DNA of 64,000 nucleotides from assembly GCF_011762005.1 (NCBI RefSeq), contig NZ_JAASQU010000001.1, positions 1,171,974 to 1,235,973 of the forward strand. Direction: 5' to 3'. The position numbers were made by a program, and so were the translations under genes. Shown piece after piece: positions 7,852-17,207 of the stretch (positions within the stretch are counted from its first letter, which is position 1; each line of letters opens with the position of its first letter). Source of the stretch: Qipengyuania flava (GTDB taxonomy: Bacteria > Pseudomonadota > Alphaproteobacteria > Sphingomonadales > Sphingomonadaceae). The notes beneath the pieces are model-generated. The model ran no database searches and was not told the DNA's origin. It saw only the letters and a list, made by a program, of their open reading frames with translations.

Positions 7852-8745
7852 TTAGCTTTGCGGCGTGTCGTCGTTGCCAGCATCATTGGGGATCGGCTGA
7901 ACCACCGGGACCGACGAGCGCGTTTCATCGACCGGCGCGACCGGGATCTGCGCGCCCGTATCGGGATCGATGACTTTGGTTTCCTGCAGCGGTGTTGCGC
8001 TGAGCGAGGCCGGGTCCGAACCCGGCTGGGGCGTCTGGTAGCCGCGCGCGTTCTTCACCGCCACATAGCCCGGTTGCGAAGCGCCATAGCGCTCACCGTA
8101 GCGCGCATCCCAGGCTGCCGATTCCCGCTCATACTGCTCATAGGCGACGAAGAAGCGCTCGAACGGCCCTTCGAGCGCGGAGAAATTGGCCAATGCGAAG
8201 GCCAGCGGATCGACCTGCTGCGAGGCGAGATATTGCTGCGATACGCCCAGCGCGGTGCGGCAGAAGTCGGCGCGGGCGGGCGGAAGCGCGAAATAGTTGT
8301 AGACCATCGTCATCTGGCTTTCGCGTGCCTGGATCGCGGTGCGCCGCGCTCCGTATTCCTTGCGATACTCGGCGTCGATACGATCGTTGACCTGCTTGAG
8401 CGGGCGCGCGTAATCCTTGATGTAGCTGCTATAGGCATCGAGGATCGGCTGATACTGCGGATCGAGGCAGTTGAGCGCCGCGACGTTCCAAGCCGAACGG
8501 AAGTGCCAGACCTTCTCGTCGTCCGAAATACCCAGATTGACGGTTTCGCGCAGGCCCAGCGAGTTCGTTTCCGGAATGTTCATCACATAGGACGCCTGAC
8601 CGGGCGGCAGCGGGCGCACCGGGACGGCTTCGACAGCGGGCGGCGGAGGAGGCGGCGGCGGCGGCGGGGTGGCGCAGGCGCCCAGTGCGGCGAGACCGAC
8701 AGCGGCGGTTGTGAAGCGAATAGTGATGTTTGAACCGCGGCTCAT
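7852..8745 (-). CDS. predicted lipoprotein with polyproline tract, function unknown
   Basis: 297 residues. Signal peptide ends in a lipobox at ALGAC (Cys near 24), followed directly by a run of about ten prolines and then a soluble domain (VMNIPETNSLGLRETVNLGI onward). The middle is helical and charged; the C-terminal 60 residues are Pro/Thr/Asp-rich and probably disordered. The ATG at 8745 has GGAGG ten bases upstream. Likely periplasmic or outer-membrane anchored, with the proline run as spacer. I do not recognise a family. Monocistronic. Confidence 0.75.
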   Translation of the reverse strand: MSRGSNITIRFTTAAVGLAALGACATPPPPPPPPPPAVEAVPVRPLPPGQASYVMNIPETNSLGLRETVNLGISDDEKVWHFRSAWNVAALNCLDPQYQPILDAYSSYIKDYARPLKQVNDRIDAEYRKEYGARRTAIQARESQMTMVYNYFALPPARADFCRTALGVSQQYLASQQVDPLAFALANFSALEGPFERFFVAYEQYERESAAWDARYGERYGASQPGYVAVKNARGYQTPQPGSDPASLSATPLQETKVIDPDTGAQIPVAPVDETRSSVPVVQPIPNDAGNDDTPQS

Positions 8746-8836
8746 GGCGGGTGACCCTCCTCGATAATCCTGCCCATCCTGCCGCGCCCTGTGTTGACGG
8801 AGGATGAAGAAGCGCTGCCTAGCGCCAGCCGCAGGC

Positions 8837-8873
8837 AAAGAAAATGCCCGGGGCGAAAGTTACGCCCCGGGCA
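8837..8873 (-). terminator. rho-independent terminator after the YbhL-like gene
   Basis: Stem TGCCCGGGGCG / CGCCCCGGGCA (8845-8855 with 8863-8873) with a 7-base loop, followed on the minus strand by TTTTCTTT. Lies 32 bases past the stop of the YbhL-like gene. Confidence 0.88.
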
Positions 8874-8905
8874 CGTTCAAGCGAATCCTGTATGCGACGA
8901 GTGGA

Positions 8906-9646
8906 TTACTCGCGGCTGCCCATGAAGCGCAGCAGGAACAGGAACATATTGATGAAGTCGAGATACAGGCTCAGCGCGCCCATGATCACGGCCTTGCCCG
9001 CGAATTCGGTACCGCGCAGGTACTGATATTCGCGCTTGAGGCGCTGCGTGTCATAGGCGGTCAGGCCGGCGAAGATCAGCACGCCCAGGAAGCTGACGGC
9101 CAGCGTCAGCGTGCTCGACTGCAGGAAGATGTTGATCACGCTGGCGATGATCAGGCCGATCACGCCCATGACCAGGAAAGTCCCCATGCCCTGCAGGTTC
9201 TTCTTGGTGGTGTAGCCGAACAGGCTCAGGCCCGCGAAGGCGCCTGCCGTTGCGAAGAAGGTCGCAGCGATGCTCTCGCCCGTATAGACGAGGAAAATCG
9301 TCGACAGCGACAGACCCATGACCGTGGCGAAGGCCCAGAACATGATCTGCAGCGTACCGCGGCTGAACTTGTTGACGCCGAAGCTCATGGCGAAGACGAA
9401 AGCGAGCGGCGACAACGCCACCAGCCACATCAGCGGACCGCTGGCGAATGCGAGCGCCAGTCCGCTACGCGCGGTAAGCATGGCAACAAGGCCGGTGAGC
9501 AGAACGCCCGAGGCCATGTAATTGTAAATCTTGAGCATGTGAGCCCGCAGGCCCGCATCGAAAGTTTCCTGCCTGGCAACGGCGTCGCCAGCGCGCGGCA
9601 CCGAGCCGAAGCCCTGCCTCTGGTCGGTGTCGTTCCAATTGGCCAT
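8906..9646 (-). CDS. Bax inhibitor-1 / YbhL family membrane protein
   Basis: 246 residues with seven predicted transmembrane segments from about residue 30; typical family stretches are the first membrane helix YNYMASGVLLTGLVAML, SFGVNKFSRGTLQIMFW, and the C-terminal LYLDFINMFLFLLRF. Members of the TMBIM/UPF0005 family are implicated in ion leak or in stress and membrane-protein quality control; the precise role in this organism is unknown. Start ATG 9646 is preceded by AGGAG. The short 5' leader contains a hairpin consistent with the alphaproteobacterial ybhL RNA motif. Ended by a strong intrinsic terminator, so a single-gene unit. Confidence 0.9.
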   Translation of the reverse strand: MANWNDTDQRQGFGSVPRAGDAVARQETFDAGLRAHMLKIYNYMASGVLLTGLVAMLTARSGLALAFASGPLMWLVALSPLAFVFAMSFGVNKFSRGTLQIMFWAFATVMGLSLSTIFLVYTGESIAATFFATAGAFAGLSLFGYTTKKNLQGMGTFLVMGVIGLIIASVINIFLQSSTLTLAVSFLGVLIFAGLTAYDTQRLKREYQYLRGTEFAGKAVIMGALSLYLDFINMFLFLLRFMGSRE

Positions 9647-9659
9647 CTTAAGCAACTCC

Positions 9660-9692
9660 TATTGGCGGCACGGAAATACACGCCGCTCCTGT
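9660..9692 (-). ncRNA. possible ybhL leader RNA hairpin
   Basis: Upstream of the YbhL-like gene the minus strand folds as GCGGCG / TGCCGC (positions 86-81 with 70-65 of 96xx) around a 10-base loop TGTATTTCCG, ending just before the AGGAG ribosome site. The ybhL motif described in Alphaproteobacteria is a single conserved hairpin at this location. I match it on position and shape, not by a covariance model. Confidence 0.42.
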
Positions 9693-9799
9693 CGGGAATA
9701 TCGGCATTTCACCGGGCAATTTCAAGCGAAACCGGCACGCGATCGGTGAACGTCGATTAACCTTCTATCGACGCCTGTCACACGAAGCGCGAAGCGGGT

Positions 9800-10303
9800 T
9801 CAGGCCTCACCCGCCGCATCGACCATCGCCGCCTCGAGCGCTTCGCTCGGCGTGCGCCCGCCCCACAGGACGAATTGGAACGCGGGATAGAACCGATCGC
9901 ATTCCTCAACCGCGATCTCGACCAGTGCCTGCGCCTGGTCGAGGCTGAGCATCCCGTCATCGCCCAGCATGGTACCGTTGCGGTAAAGCAGCACGCCGCC
10001 ATTCGACCAGATGTCGAAATGGCCAAGCCAGAGTTGCTCGTTGACGAGACTGACCAGTTCATGCGCGTGCGGCAGCTTGTCCTTCGAAATGCGGATTTCG
10101 GGCAGGCACAGGATCTGCAGAACCATGTCCTCGGGCCGCCAGATGCCGCGCAACTGATAGGTGGTCCAGCTACCCTGGACCTCGCCCGTCATTTCGCTCG
10201 CTGTCGCCTCGCAGGGCCATCCGCGGGCTTCGAACAGCGCCATGAGCATGTCGAGGGGGGCCGCGTCATGCTCCGCCTCGTAGCGTTCCTGCGTAGATCT
10301 CAT
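9800..10303 (-). CDS. YbjN domain-containing protein
   Basis: 167 residues starting MRSTQERYEAEHDAAPLDML. The body has the YbjN-like pattern: an N-terminal LMALFEARGW, then GIWRPEDMVLQILCLPEI and LVNEQLWLGHFDIWSNGGVLLYRNG, then a C-terminal helix with DQAQALVEIAVEECDRFYPA. These resemble type III secretion chaperone-fold proteins of unconnected function in alphaproteobacteria. In-frame starts at 10330 and 10408 are possible, but no good ribosome site supports any; 10303 best fits the family start. Function unknown. Confidence 0.75.
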   Translation of the reverse strand: MRSTQERYEAEHDAAPLDMLMALFEARGWPCEATASEMTGEVQGSWTTYQLRGIWRPEDMVLQILCLPEIRISKDKLPHAHELVSLVNEQLWLGHFDIWSNGGVLLYRNGTMLGDDGMLSLDQAQALVEIAVEECDRFYPAFQFVLWGGRTPSEALEAAMVDAAGEA

Positions 10304-10452
10304 CGAAGCTGTCCCGAACCCGTCATGCATTCGAGATGCCGAATTGCGGTCGGTCTTGGCAATGCGCTGGCCGCGCGGCACTGGGGAGAACCCGTATGGC
10401 TTGTGCAAAGCTTGTGAACAAACTTCCGTGGGCGATTAACCCTGCCTCGGGT

Positions 10453-12084
10453 TCACAGCTTTTCGATAGCCTCGCCCTCAGCGCTGGTGAATGTGAAGGA
10501 ATCAACACCCAAAGCCTTGAGCTGGTTCATCATTTCACGCGCCTTGGTCGCGCTATCGTAGGGGCCCGACAGCAGGCGGTTGGCTTCCACCCAGGGGGTA
10601 ACAAAGGGCCCCTTCCCGTCGAGCAAGCCCTCGGCCTTGCGCGCGATCCGCCGCCAGTCGAATTTCAGCGCATCGCGATCCTTGCCGGTGGCCACCTGTA
10701 CCCAATGCCGTGCGGGGTGCGCAGGCGGCGGTGGAGGCTTGGGTTCGGCTTTTTCGCGCGGGATGGCGATACGCGTGATGTCCACCGCGCCGCTCGCAGA
10801 GGCCGGCGGCGGAGCGGGAGCGAGTGTGAACCCGTCGAACGCATCGGCAACCGAACGCGGCGAGTCTTCTTGCGCCGCCGGCGCTGGCGATAAGGAGGCA
10901 GTCGTCCGCGTTGGAGGGGCCGGCTCGCCGCTGGCGGCAGGTTCCGCTTCGGCGGCAGTGCTCGCCTGCGAGGGATCGACCCGCGCGATGACGATCGGCT
11001 CGCGCAGCGGCGGAGCTTGGGCTGCAACATCGAGCGTGGTGGCGATTGTCGGAACCGGGGCCGGGTTCGAACTTACAGGTGTCGGGGTCGGGGCCTCGGC
11101 GCTGCTTTCCGCCCTTTCCGAAGCCATGAGGGTTTCGGGGGCGGTCGACGGCGCTGGGACCGACGCGGGGCTACCCGTCAAATCGGGTCGGCGCCGCGCC
11201 TGGCTCGCTCGCGGATCCACTTCGGGTGCGGCGGGCGCAATCCGGACCGCCGATGGCGTCGGCGCGGGGGCCGACCGCCGCGCGGTCCGCTCGTAACCGG
11301 CGATGCGGGCATCGTCCGTGCCGATACTGGCGGTGCGCGGGAAGATCCCCAGATTGCCCGCCGCTGCCTGCTGCGCCTGAGTCAGCCGCGGCATGTAATC
11401 GAAATAGGCCGCCATTCGCGCGCCCAGCCCCGCCGGGAGCATGGTATTGGCGATCTGCTTCGCCTCGGCCGGATTGCCCAGGATCGCCAGACCGAAAGCT
11501 CGCGTGCGGAAGGCCGCGACGTCGCCCTTCTCGAGCAAGGGCAACAGCGTTGCCTCGAACTTCTCGCGATCCCCTGCGATGGCCTGGCTGAGAGCGAGAC
11601 GCCGGACCGTTTCCTCCCCGGCGCCATTGGCCAACGCCAGCCGGTAGAGTTCCTGCGCACTGGCAGCGTCCCCGACGAGATCGAAGGCCAGCCCGCGATC
11701 TTCGGCCATGCGGGCCTCGGACACGCCTGCCTTTTCGGCTTCCGCAAAGAGCCGCAGCGCCTCGACCGGGCGCCGCGAACGCAGATAGGCGCGGGCGAGA
11801 CCCAGCTTGGTCCGCGAATTGCCCTGGGACAGCTCGTTGGCCCGACCGAAGAAACCGATCGCGGCATCGATATCGTTGAGTTCGAGTGCAGCCTCTCCCG
11901 CATCGAGCACGGCATCGACATCGGTGGTATCGCGCGCCAGGCGCGACAGCGCGTCACTCAGCCGTCTTTCACCTTCCGCAGGCAGTGGCTGAACGATTTC
12001 GCGCTGTGCGGCCGCGGGTTGCGCAAGCGTGGCCGACGCCGCCATCGCGACAACAGCCGCTGCATATCGACCCTTCGCAATCAT
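10453..12084 (-). CDS. TPR and SPOR domain periplasmic protein next to ftsZ
   Basis: 543 residues: signal peptide (cleavage near AQPAAAQ), a helical repeat region of TPR type from about 35 to 250 (for example LNDIDAAIGFFGRANELSQG), a long Pro/Ala/Ser/Thr-rich disordered linker, and a C-terminal SPOR domain starting near HWVQVATGKDRDALKFDW. SPOR domains bind denuded septal peptidoglycan, so the protein should locate to the division site in the periplasm. Its place 48 bases after ftsZ at the end of the division cluster supports that role. The partner of the TPR part is unknown. Confidence 0.87.
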   Translation of the reverse strand: MIAKGRYAAAVVAMAASATLAQPAAAQREIVQPLPAEGERRLSDALSRLARDTTDVDAVLDAGEAALELNDIDAAIGFFGRANELSQGNSRTKLGLARAYLRSRRPVEALRLFAEAEKAGVSEARMAEDRGLAFDLVGDAASAQELYRLALANGAGEETVRRLALSQAIAGDREKFEATLLPLLEKGDVAAFRTRAFGLAILGNPAEAKQIANTMLPAGLGARMAAYFDYMPRLTQAQQAAAGNLGIFPRTASIGTDDARIAGYERTARRSAPAPTPSAVRIAPAAPEVDPRASQARRRPDLTGSPASVPAPSTAPETLMASERAESSAEAPTPTPVSSNPAPVPTIATTLDVAAQAPPLREPIVIARVDPSQASTAAEAEPAASGEPAPPTRTTASLSPAPAAQEDSPRSVADAFDGFTLAPAPPPASASGAVDITRIAIPREKAEPKPPPPPAHPARHWVQVATGKDRDALKFDWRRIARKAEGLLDGKGPFVTPWVEANRLLSGPYDSATKAREMMNQLKALGVDSFTFTSAEGEAIEKL

Positions 12085-12132
12085 TCCTGCTCCCTTTGCA
12101 GCGCGGGCGTTAACCCGCGCTGAAACGGCTGC

Positions 12133-13902
12133 TTACTGATTGTTCTGACGACCCAGGAAACGCGGGATGTTGAGACCGCCGCCATTGTCGCCATCGTCAT
12201 CCTCATCGTCCGCGTCACCATCGCTACTGCTGGTGCCGCGCGAAAGATTGGCCATGCGCTCGAACAAGGTGTTGCCCGGCAACGAGCCTCCCGCGGAGCC
12301 CCCCTTGCCGCCCTGTTCGCCGCCGCCTTCACCGGGCTGCAACGGCTTGCGCGCGGGCTTGCTGGCCAAGGGGCTCTCCGCCCCCTGCTCGTCACCAAGC
12401 TCGAACTCGTCCTGAGATGCGGACGGTTCGCGCATGTCGCCCGAAAGGTCGAGCGGCTCGCGCTGCGACGGGGCGGACTGCTGCGCCCAGCCGTCACCAT
12501 CCGAACCCGCGAAATTGCCGCCTTGCCCGGCATCATCGTCACCGGCATCAAAGCGTTCGGTGTGCTCGTTGCGCAGACCGGCCAGCGGGTCGACGATGCC
12601 GTCGACATCGTCGTAGCTTTCGTCTTCGTCTTCGCCATAGGAACCCGAAGATGCCGGCGACAGGCCAAAGGAAGAACCGGTGACGTCGTCCTCGGCTTCG
12701 TCGGTCAGGTCGAGGGCATCGCCCTGCGCCTGCATCGGAGCGGGCTGCGCCGCAGACTCGGGTGCCGGCGTAGGCTGCGGCCCGGCCTCGGGCTCCGGCT
12801 CGGCGGACAGGCCCTCGCTCAGTTCGAACGGCTCGTCCTCGGCCACGCTTTCGCTGGGCAGGTCGAGTACCGGACGCCGCGGGGCGCTGCTTTCGCGGGT
12901 CGTAAAGGCGCGCGCTGGCGCTGCGGCAACCGAGCCATCGGGCTCGATCCCCGTCGCCACCACCGAAACCCGGATCTTGCCATCGAGGTCGGGATTGAAG
13001 GCCGAACCCCAGATGATGTTGGCATCTTCGTCGACCAGTTCGCGAATGTGATTGGCGGCTTCGTCGACCTCGAGCAGCTTCATGTCCTCGCCGCCGATGA
13101 TCGAGATGATCACGCCCTTGGCGCCGGTCATGCTGACACCGTCGAGCAGCGGGTTGGCGATCGCGCGTTCGGCGGCTTCGAGCGCGCGGTTGTCGCCCTC
13201 GCCTTCGCCCGTGCCCATCATCGCCTTGCCCATCTCGCTCATCACCGAGCGCACGTCGGCAAAGTCGAGATTGATGAGGCCCGGCATGACCATCAGGTCG
13301 GTGATCGAGCGCACGCCCTGCTGCAGCACTTCATCGGCAAGCTGGAAGGCTTCCTTGAAGGTGGTTTCCGCCTTCGCGACCAGGAACAGGTTCTGGTTGG
13401 GAATGACGATCAGCGTGTCGACATGCTTCTGCAGCTCGTCGATGCCCGCTTCGGCCGCGCGCATGCGGCGCGTGCCTTCGAAAAGGAAAGGCTTGGTCAC
13501 GACACCCACGGTGAGCACGCCGCGTTTGCGCGCCGCTTCGGCGATGACCGGGGCCGCGCCCGTGCCGGTGCCGCCACCCATGCCGGCTGCAATGAACACC
13601 ATGTTCACACCGTCGAGCGCGTCTTCGATGTCCTGTACGGTTTCCTCGGCAGCGGCCTTGCCCACTTCGGGGCGCGCGCCTGCGCCGAGACCGCCGGTGA
13701 TGTCCGGACCGAGCTGGATCCGCTTCTCGGACGGGGACGTGCTGAGCGCCTGTGCATCGGTGTTGGCGACGATGAAATCGACGCCTTCGATCTTGGCTTC
13801 CATCATGTTGGCAATGGCGTTGCCACCGGCGCCGCCGACGCCGACAACCATGATCTTGGGACGAAGATCGTCGTCCGATGCCGGTCCGATATTGATACTC
13901 AT
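12133..13902 (-). CDS. ftsZ: cell division protein FtsZ with very long C-terminal linker
   Basis: Tubulin-like GTPase forming the cytokinetic ring. 589 residues, far longer than the 383 of E. coli. GTPase domain 15-320 with [10 protein letters not shown], the tubulin signature GGGTGTG at 109-115 and the T7-loop [18 protein letters not shown]. From about 330 to 570 runs a low-complexity Glu/Asp/Ser/Gly/Pro linker, then the conserved C-terminal peptide [13 protein letters not shown] that binds FtsA and other partners. Start ATG 13902. Unlike the rest of the cluster it is separated from ftsA by 134 bases holding a DnaA box and GANTC sites, suggesting its own cell-cycle-controlled promoter. Confidence 0.97.
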   Translation of the reverse strand: MSINIGPASDDDLRPKIMVVGVGGAGGNAIANMMEAKIEGVDFIVANTDAQALSTSPSEKRIQLGPDITGGLGAGARPEVGKAAAEETVQDIEDALDGVNMVFIAAGMGGGTGTGAAPVIAEAARKRGVLTVGVVTKPFLFEGTRRMRAAEAGIDELQKHVDTLIVIPNQNLFLVAKAETTFKEAFQLADEVLQQGVRSITDLMVMPGLINLDFADVRSVMSEMGKAMMGTGEGEGDNRALEAAERAIANPLLDGVSMTGAKGVIISIIGGEDMKLLEVDEAANHIRELVDEDANIIWGSAFNPDLDGKIRVSVVATGIEPDGSVAAAPARAFTTRESSAPRRPVLDLPSESVAEDEPFELSEGLSAEPEPEAGPQPTPAPESAAQPAPMQAQGDALDLTDEAEDDVTGSSFGLSPASSGSYGEDEDESYDDVDGIVDPLAGLRNEHTERFDAGDDDAGQGGNFAGSDGDGWAQQSAPSQREPLDLSGDMREPSASQDEFELGDEQGAESPLASKPARKPLQPGEGGGEQGGKGGSAGGSLPGNTLFERMANLSRGTSSSDGDADDEDDDGDNGGGLNIPRFLGRQNNQ

Positions 13903-13905
13903 CTA

Positions 13906-14001
13906 GAGTCCCCTGGGTATTCGAAAGTTACTTGCGGGCTTTATGTCACAACTCTGGCACAAAGCGAATCGCAGGTCGAAGCCTCGCCTGCCTTATCCAC
14001 A
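13906..14001 (-). promoter_or_regulatory. ftsZ upstream region with DnaA box and two GANTC sites
   Basis: The 134-base ftsA-ftsZ gap contains TTATCCACA, a perfect consensus DnaA box, at 13993-14001, and two GANTC sites (CcrM methylation targets in alphaproteobacteria) at 13906-13910 and 13966-13970. In Caulobacter ftsZ is controlled by DnaA and by CcrM/GcrA, so a comparable arrangement is plausible here. No -35/-10 pair is convincing enough to mark. Confidence 0.6.
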
Positions 14002-14036
14002 AGGCCTAAAGGCGGGATTGCGCCGCACATCAAGCC

Positions 14037-15323
14037 TCAGAAATACTCACGCACCGCTTGAAACACACGGTTGATCAGACCCATGCCGCGATAGCGCCTT
14101 GTCGGCTGGTAGCGCGGCCCGACCGAGCGGATATCGACCGGGTCTTCGGAAGCGTAGAGGCACAGCCCGGCAAGGGTCGCAAAGCCCGGGGTCGCATGCG
14201 CTTCGGGCAGGCCTTGCAGCACCGGCGGCTTTCCGATCCGCACCGGGCGCCCCAGCGCGCCTTGCATGAACTCGGCAATGCCATGAAGCTCCGCACCACC
14301 ACCGGTCAGCACCACTTGCCCGCCCTGCGCGCCGGTAAAACCCATCGCCTTGAGCGCCTTGCCGATTTCCACCGTCGCCACGCCCAATCGGTCGGTTACG
14401 ATCGCCACCAATTCTGCGCGCGCAATGCGGTTTTGCTCATCGGCGCCCCGCGCCAGCGGCCCGCCGGGTTCCTCGCCAGGTCCGTTGACGGCGATCATCT
14501 CGCGGTGATCGGTCGGCGTGGCGATCGCCGATCCCGACACGCATTTGAGCCGCTCGGCCTGACTGCGCCGGATGCCCAGCGAGGAAGCGATCGCATCGGT
14601 GATGTCGTTGGAACCGATCGGGATCGACTTGAGCCCCAGAAGCATGCCCGCAGCATGGACCGAAACATTGGTGACCTGCGCGCCGATCTCGACCAGCGCC
14701 ACACCGAGGTCGCGCTCTTCGCCGGAGAGGCAGGCATGCGCCGCGGCGAGCGGGCTTGCGACCACCCCTTCGACATCGAGATGCGCGGTCTGCACCGCCT
14801 CGATCAGATTGCGGACCGGGGCGCCCTCGGCCAGCGTCACATGGACATCGACCCCCAGGGCCTCGGCATGCAGGCCCTTGGGATTGGCCACGCCATGCGC
14901 GCCATCGAGCGTGTAATGCGCGGGCTGCGCATGCAGCACCATCCGCCCGTCGGGATGCAGGTGGTCGCGCGCCGCGTAGAGCAGGTGCTCGATATCGTCT
15001 TCCTCGATCCGCCGTCCGCCAATAGCGATCTCGACGCTCGAAATCTTGCTCGACAGACCCGCCCCTGCACAGCCGATCCAGACGCTCTGGACCGAAGTGT
15101 TCGCATTGGCCTCGGCTTTCTCGACCGCCGTGCGGATCGCGTGGCTCGCGGCGCGCATGTCGGTGACATAGCCGCGCTTGATCCCCTCGCTGGCGCGGTG
15201 GCTCGATCCCAGGATGATCATCTCGCCGCCCTCGGCCTGCCCCATGATCATCGCCGACACACGGAACGAACCGATGTTCACTGCCCCGAAGACGCGGGTG
15301 ATCCGCGGTTGCTGCGTCGCCAT
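14037..15323 (-). CDS. ftsA: cell division protein FtsA
   Basis: Actin-like ATPase that tethers FtsZ to the membrane. 428 residues: FGAVNIGSFRVSAMIMG is the phosphate-1 strand-loop, KRGYVTDMRAAS leads into the 1C domain, TGGGAELHGI is the phosphate-2/adenosine region, and the C-terminal amphipathic helix GLINRVFQAVREYF is the membrane-targeting sequence. ATG 15323 overlaps the ftsQ stop as TGATG. A longer in-frame reading through ftsQ exists but is a shadow. Follows ftsQ and precedes ftsZ as in most proteobacteria. Confidence 0.96.
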   Translation of the reverse strand: MATQQPRITRVFGAVNIGSFRVSAMIMGQAEGGEMIILGSSHRASEGIKRGYVTDMRAASHAIRTAVEKAEANANTSVQSVWIGCAGAGLSSKISSVEIAIGGRRIEEDDIEHLLYAARDHLHPDGRMVLHAQPAHYTLDGAHGVANPKGLHAEALGVDVHVTLAEGAPVRNLIEAVQTAHLDVEGVVASPLAAAHACLSGEERDLGVALVEIGAQVTNVSVHAAGMLLGLKSIPIGSNDITDAIASSLGIRRSQAERLKCVSGSAIATPTDHREMIAVNGPGEEPGGPLARGADEQNRIARAELVAIVTDRLGVATVEIGKALKAMGFTGAQGGQVVLTGGGAELHGIAEFMQGALGRPVRIGKPPVLQGLPEAHATPGFATLAGLCLYASEDPVDIRSVGPRYQPTRRYRGMGLINRVFQAVREYF

Positions 15324-16231
15324 CAGTTCGCCCTGCCGTTCAACGCCATCTGCTTGGGACAGGGCCCCTCGGCGCAACGCAGATAGGCGCGATCGGGCAC
15401 GCGCATGTCTATCGCCACCGGCTTGCCGCCGATCAGCCGATGCATCCCGTCGAGCTGCGCGAACTTGACCAATGCGGGCGCACCGAGATCGCCTTCGGGA
15501 AGCGCCAGCAATTGGCCGGTCTTGAAGGTCAGGTTCCAGCGACGGTTGCCGACCCATTCGGCGGAAGCGATCTGCGGCTTGAGCGCGGGTGCCGCATCGA
15601 GCAGGCGACCGAGTTCCTGCACCTGCCGCGCCGCACCCGGGCCTTCGATCAGCAATTTGCCTTCGGCCTGTTTGGGACTGATCGGTTCGAGTTCGTTCCC
15701 AAATGGATCGATAAGCATCAGCCGGTCGGGCTTGCGCAGCACCGCATGCGGCACGCGTTCGACGATGTCGATCTTGAGCGTGTCGGGCAGCTGGCGCGAG
15801 ACGCGCGCATCGGCGACCCACGGCAGGTCGAGCAACCGCTCGCGTATGGCTGGCAGGTCGACCAGCGGCATCGGGCGGTCCTGCTCCCCCAGCACGCGTT
15901 CGTAGACCAGCTGTTCGTTCATCCGTTCGACGCCCGAAACGCGCACGCGGCTGACCTCGAAACCCGAACGCGAGGCGGATTTGGCCAGTTCGGTGCGCGC
16001 GATTTCGGGCATGCCCGCGAAGCTGGCGATCGTCCAGGCGATTGCCGCGCCTGCGGCAATGATCGCGACAAGGAAGAACCGGTGCCACTGCTCTTCGGTG
16101 AAGGGCAGCGCGGCCATCGCCCGATCGAGCAACCCGCTGGTATGCCGTTTGGCGGCACGCGCCTTCTGGCTGCGGTTATGCGCGGCGGCGGAGCGGCGGA
16201 CACCGGTTGGTTTGCGCTTGACCTTAGCCAT
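15323..16231 (-). CDS. ftsQ: cell division protein FtsQ
   Basis: Bitopic divisome protein linking early and late division proteins (FtsQLB). 302 residues: basic cytoplasmic N-terminus MAKVKRKPTGVRRSAAAHNR, one membrane helix at 51-72, then the POTRA domain with FEVSRVRVSGVERMNEQLVY and LPWVADARVSRQLPDTLKI, and the FtsQ/DivIB beta domain. ATG 16231 overlaps the ddl stop (ATGGCTAA), implying translational coupling. Confidence 0.94.
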   Translation of the reverse strand: MAKVKRKPTGVRRSAAAHNRSQKARAAKRHTSGLLDRAMAALPFTEEQWHRFFLVAIIAAGAAIAWTIASFAGMPEIARTELAKSASRSGFEVSRVRVSGVERMNEQLVYERVLGEQDRPMPLVDLPAIRERLLDLPWVADARVSRQLPDTLKIDIVERVPHAVLRKPDRLMLIDPFGNELEPISPKQAEGKLLIEGPGAARQVQELGRLLDAAPALKPQIASAEWVGNRRWNLTFKTGQLLALPEGDLGAPALVKFAQLDGMHRLIGGKPVAIDMRVPDRAYLRCAEGPCPKQMALNGRAN

Positions 16232-17198
16232 CGCCCGTTCCCGGTTTCGGCGCGTGGTCGCGCAATGCCGCGGCCACCACCAGTTCGCACAATTCTCCAT
16301 AGTCGAGACCGGCGTAGCGCGCCTGTTCGGGCACGAGGCTGAGCGGCGTCATGCCTGGCTGCGTGTTGGTTTCGAGCACGAACAGGCCGTCCTCGCCCTG
16401 CTCTTCATCCCACCGGAAATCGGTGCGGCTGGTTCCGCGGCAGCCGAGCACACGATGTGCCTTGAGCGCATATTCGCGGCACAGATCGGCGATGGTTTCA
16501 GGGACCTGTGCCGGGCAGACGTGGTCGGTCATCCCATCGGTATACTTCGCATCGAAATCATAGAATCCGCTCTTGGGTTTGAGCTCGGTCACGGCGAGCG
16601 CACGCGGACCATCTGCGAAATCGACGACTGCCGTGGTCATCTCGCGGCCCTTGATGAAGGGTTCCGCCAGCAATTCGCCGAAATCCTGCCACGGTCCGCT
16701 GGCGTCGCGCGCGATCGGGTTGCCGTAATTGCCATCCTCGGTGACGATCGCCACGCCGACCGAACTGCCCTCGTTGACCGGTTTCAGAACATAAGGACGC
16801 GGCAGCGGATCACGCTCGAACAATTCGGCGCTCTTGACGATCCGCCCGCCCGGCATCGGGATCCCCTGCGGCACCAGCGCCTGCTTGGTCAATTGCTTGT
16901 CGATCGCGATCACCGAAGTCGCGAGGCCCGAATGCGTATAGGGAACGCCCATCAGGTCGAGCATCCCCTGCACCGTGCCGTCTTCGCCCGGGACACCGTG
17001 GAGCGCGTTGAAGACGACATCGGGCGCCGCTTCGGCGATGCGCGCGGCAACCTGCCGGTCCATGTCGATCCGCGTCACGCGATGGCCGCGCGCCTCGAGC
17101 GCCTTGGCGACGCCTTCGCCCGACATCAGGCTGACCGGCCGTTCATTGGCCCAGCCGCCCATCAACACGGCGATATGGAGTTTGGGAAGGTCGCTCAT
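16224..17198 (-). CDS. ddl: D-alanine--D-alanine ligase
   Basis: ATP-grasp enzyme making the D-Ala-D-Ala dipeptide for the peptidoglycan stem. 324 residues. N-terminal HIAVLMGGWANERPVSLMSG, ALHGVPGEDGTVQGMLD with conserved Glu, YVLKPVNEGSSVGV for ATP contact, and the C-terminal VLETNTQPGMTPLSLVPEQA metal/substrate region (usually NTxPGMT). DdlB type as found in dcw clusters. Nine bases separate it from murB; it overlaps ftsQ downstream. Confidence 0.96.
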   Translation of the reverse strand: MSDLPKLHIAVLMGGWANERPVSLMSGEGVAKALEARGHRVTRIDMDRQVAARIAEAAPDVVFNALHGVPGEDGTVQGMLDLMGVPYTHSGLATSVIAIDKQLTKQALVPQGIPMPGGRIVKSAELFERDPLPRPYVLKPVNEGSSVGVAIVTEDGNYGNPIARDASGPWQDFGELLAEPFIKGREMTTAVVDFADGPRALAVTELKPKSGFYDFDAKYTDGMTDHVCPAQVPETIADLCREYALKAHRVLGCRGTSRTDFRWDEEQGEDGLFVLETNTQPGMTPLSLVPEQARYAGLDYGELCELVVAAALRDHAPKPGTGDG

Positions 17199-17207
17199 TT
17201 CTGGTCC

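Noticed and set aside
12523..14061. 512-codon open frame on the plus strand opposite ftsZ
   Set aside because: Complete overlap with the unmistakable FtsZ frame; composition of a shadow frame.
15324..16088. N-terminally extended FtsA reading through ftsQ
   Set aside because: FtsQ occupies this stretch in another frame with its membrane helix and POTRA; FtsA begins normally at 15323.
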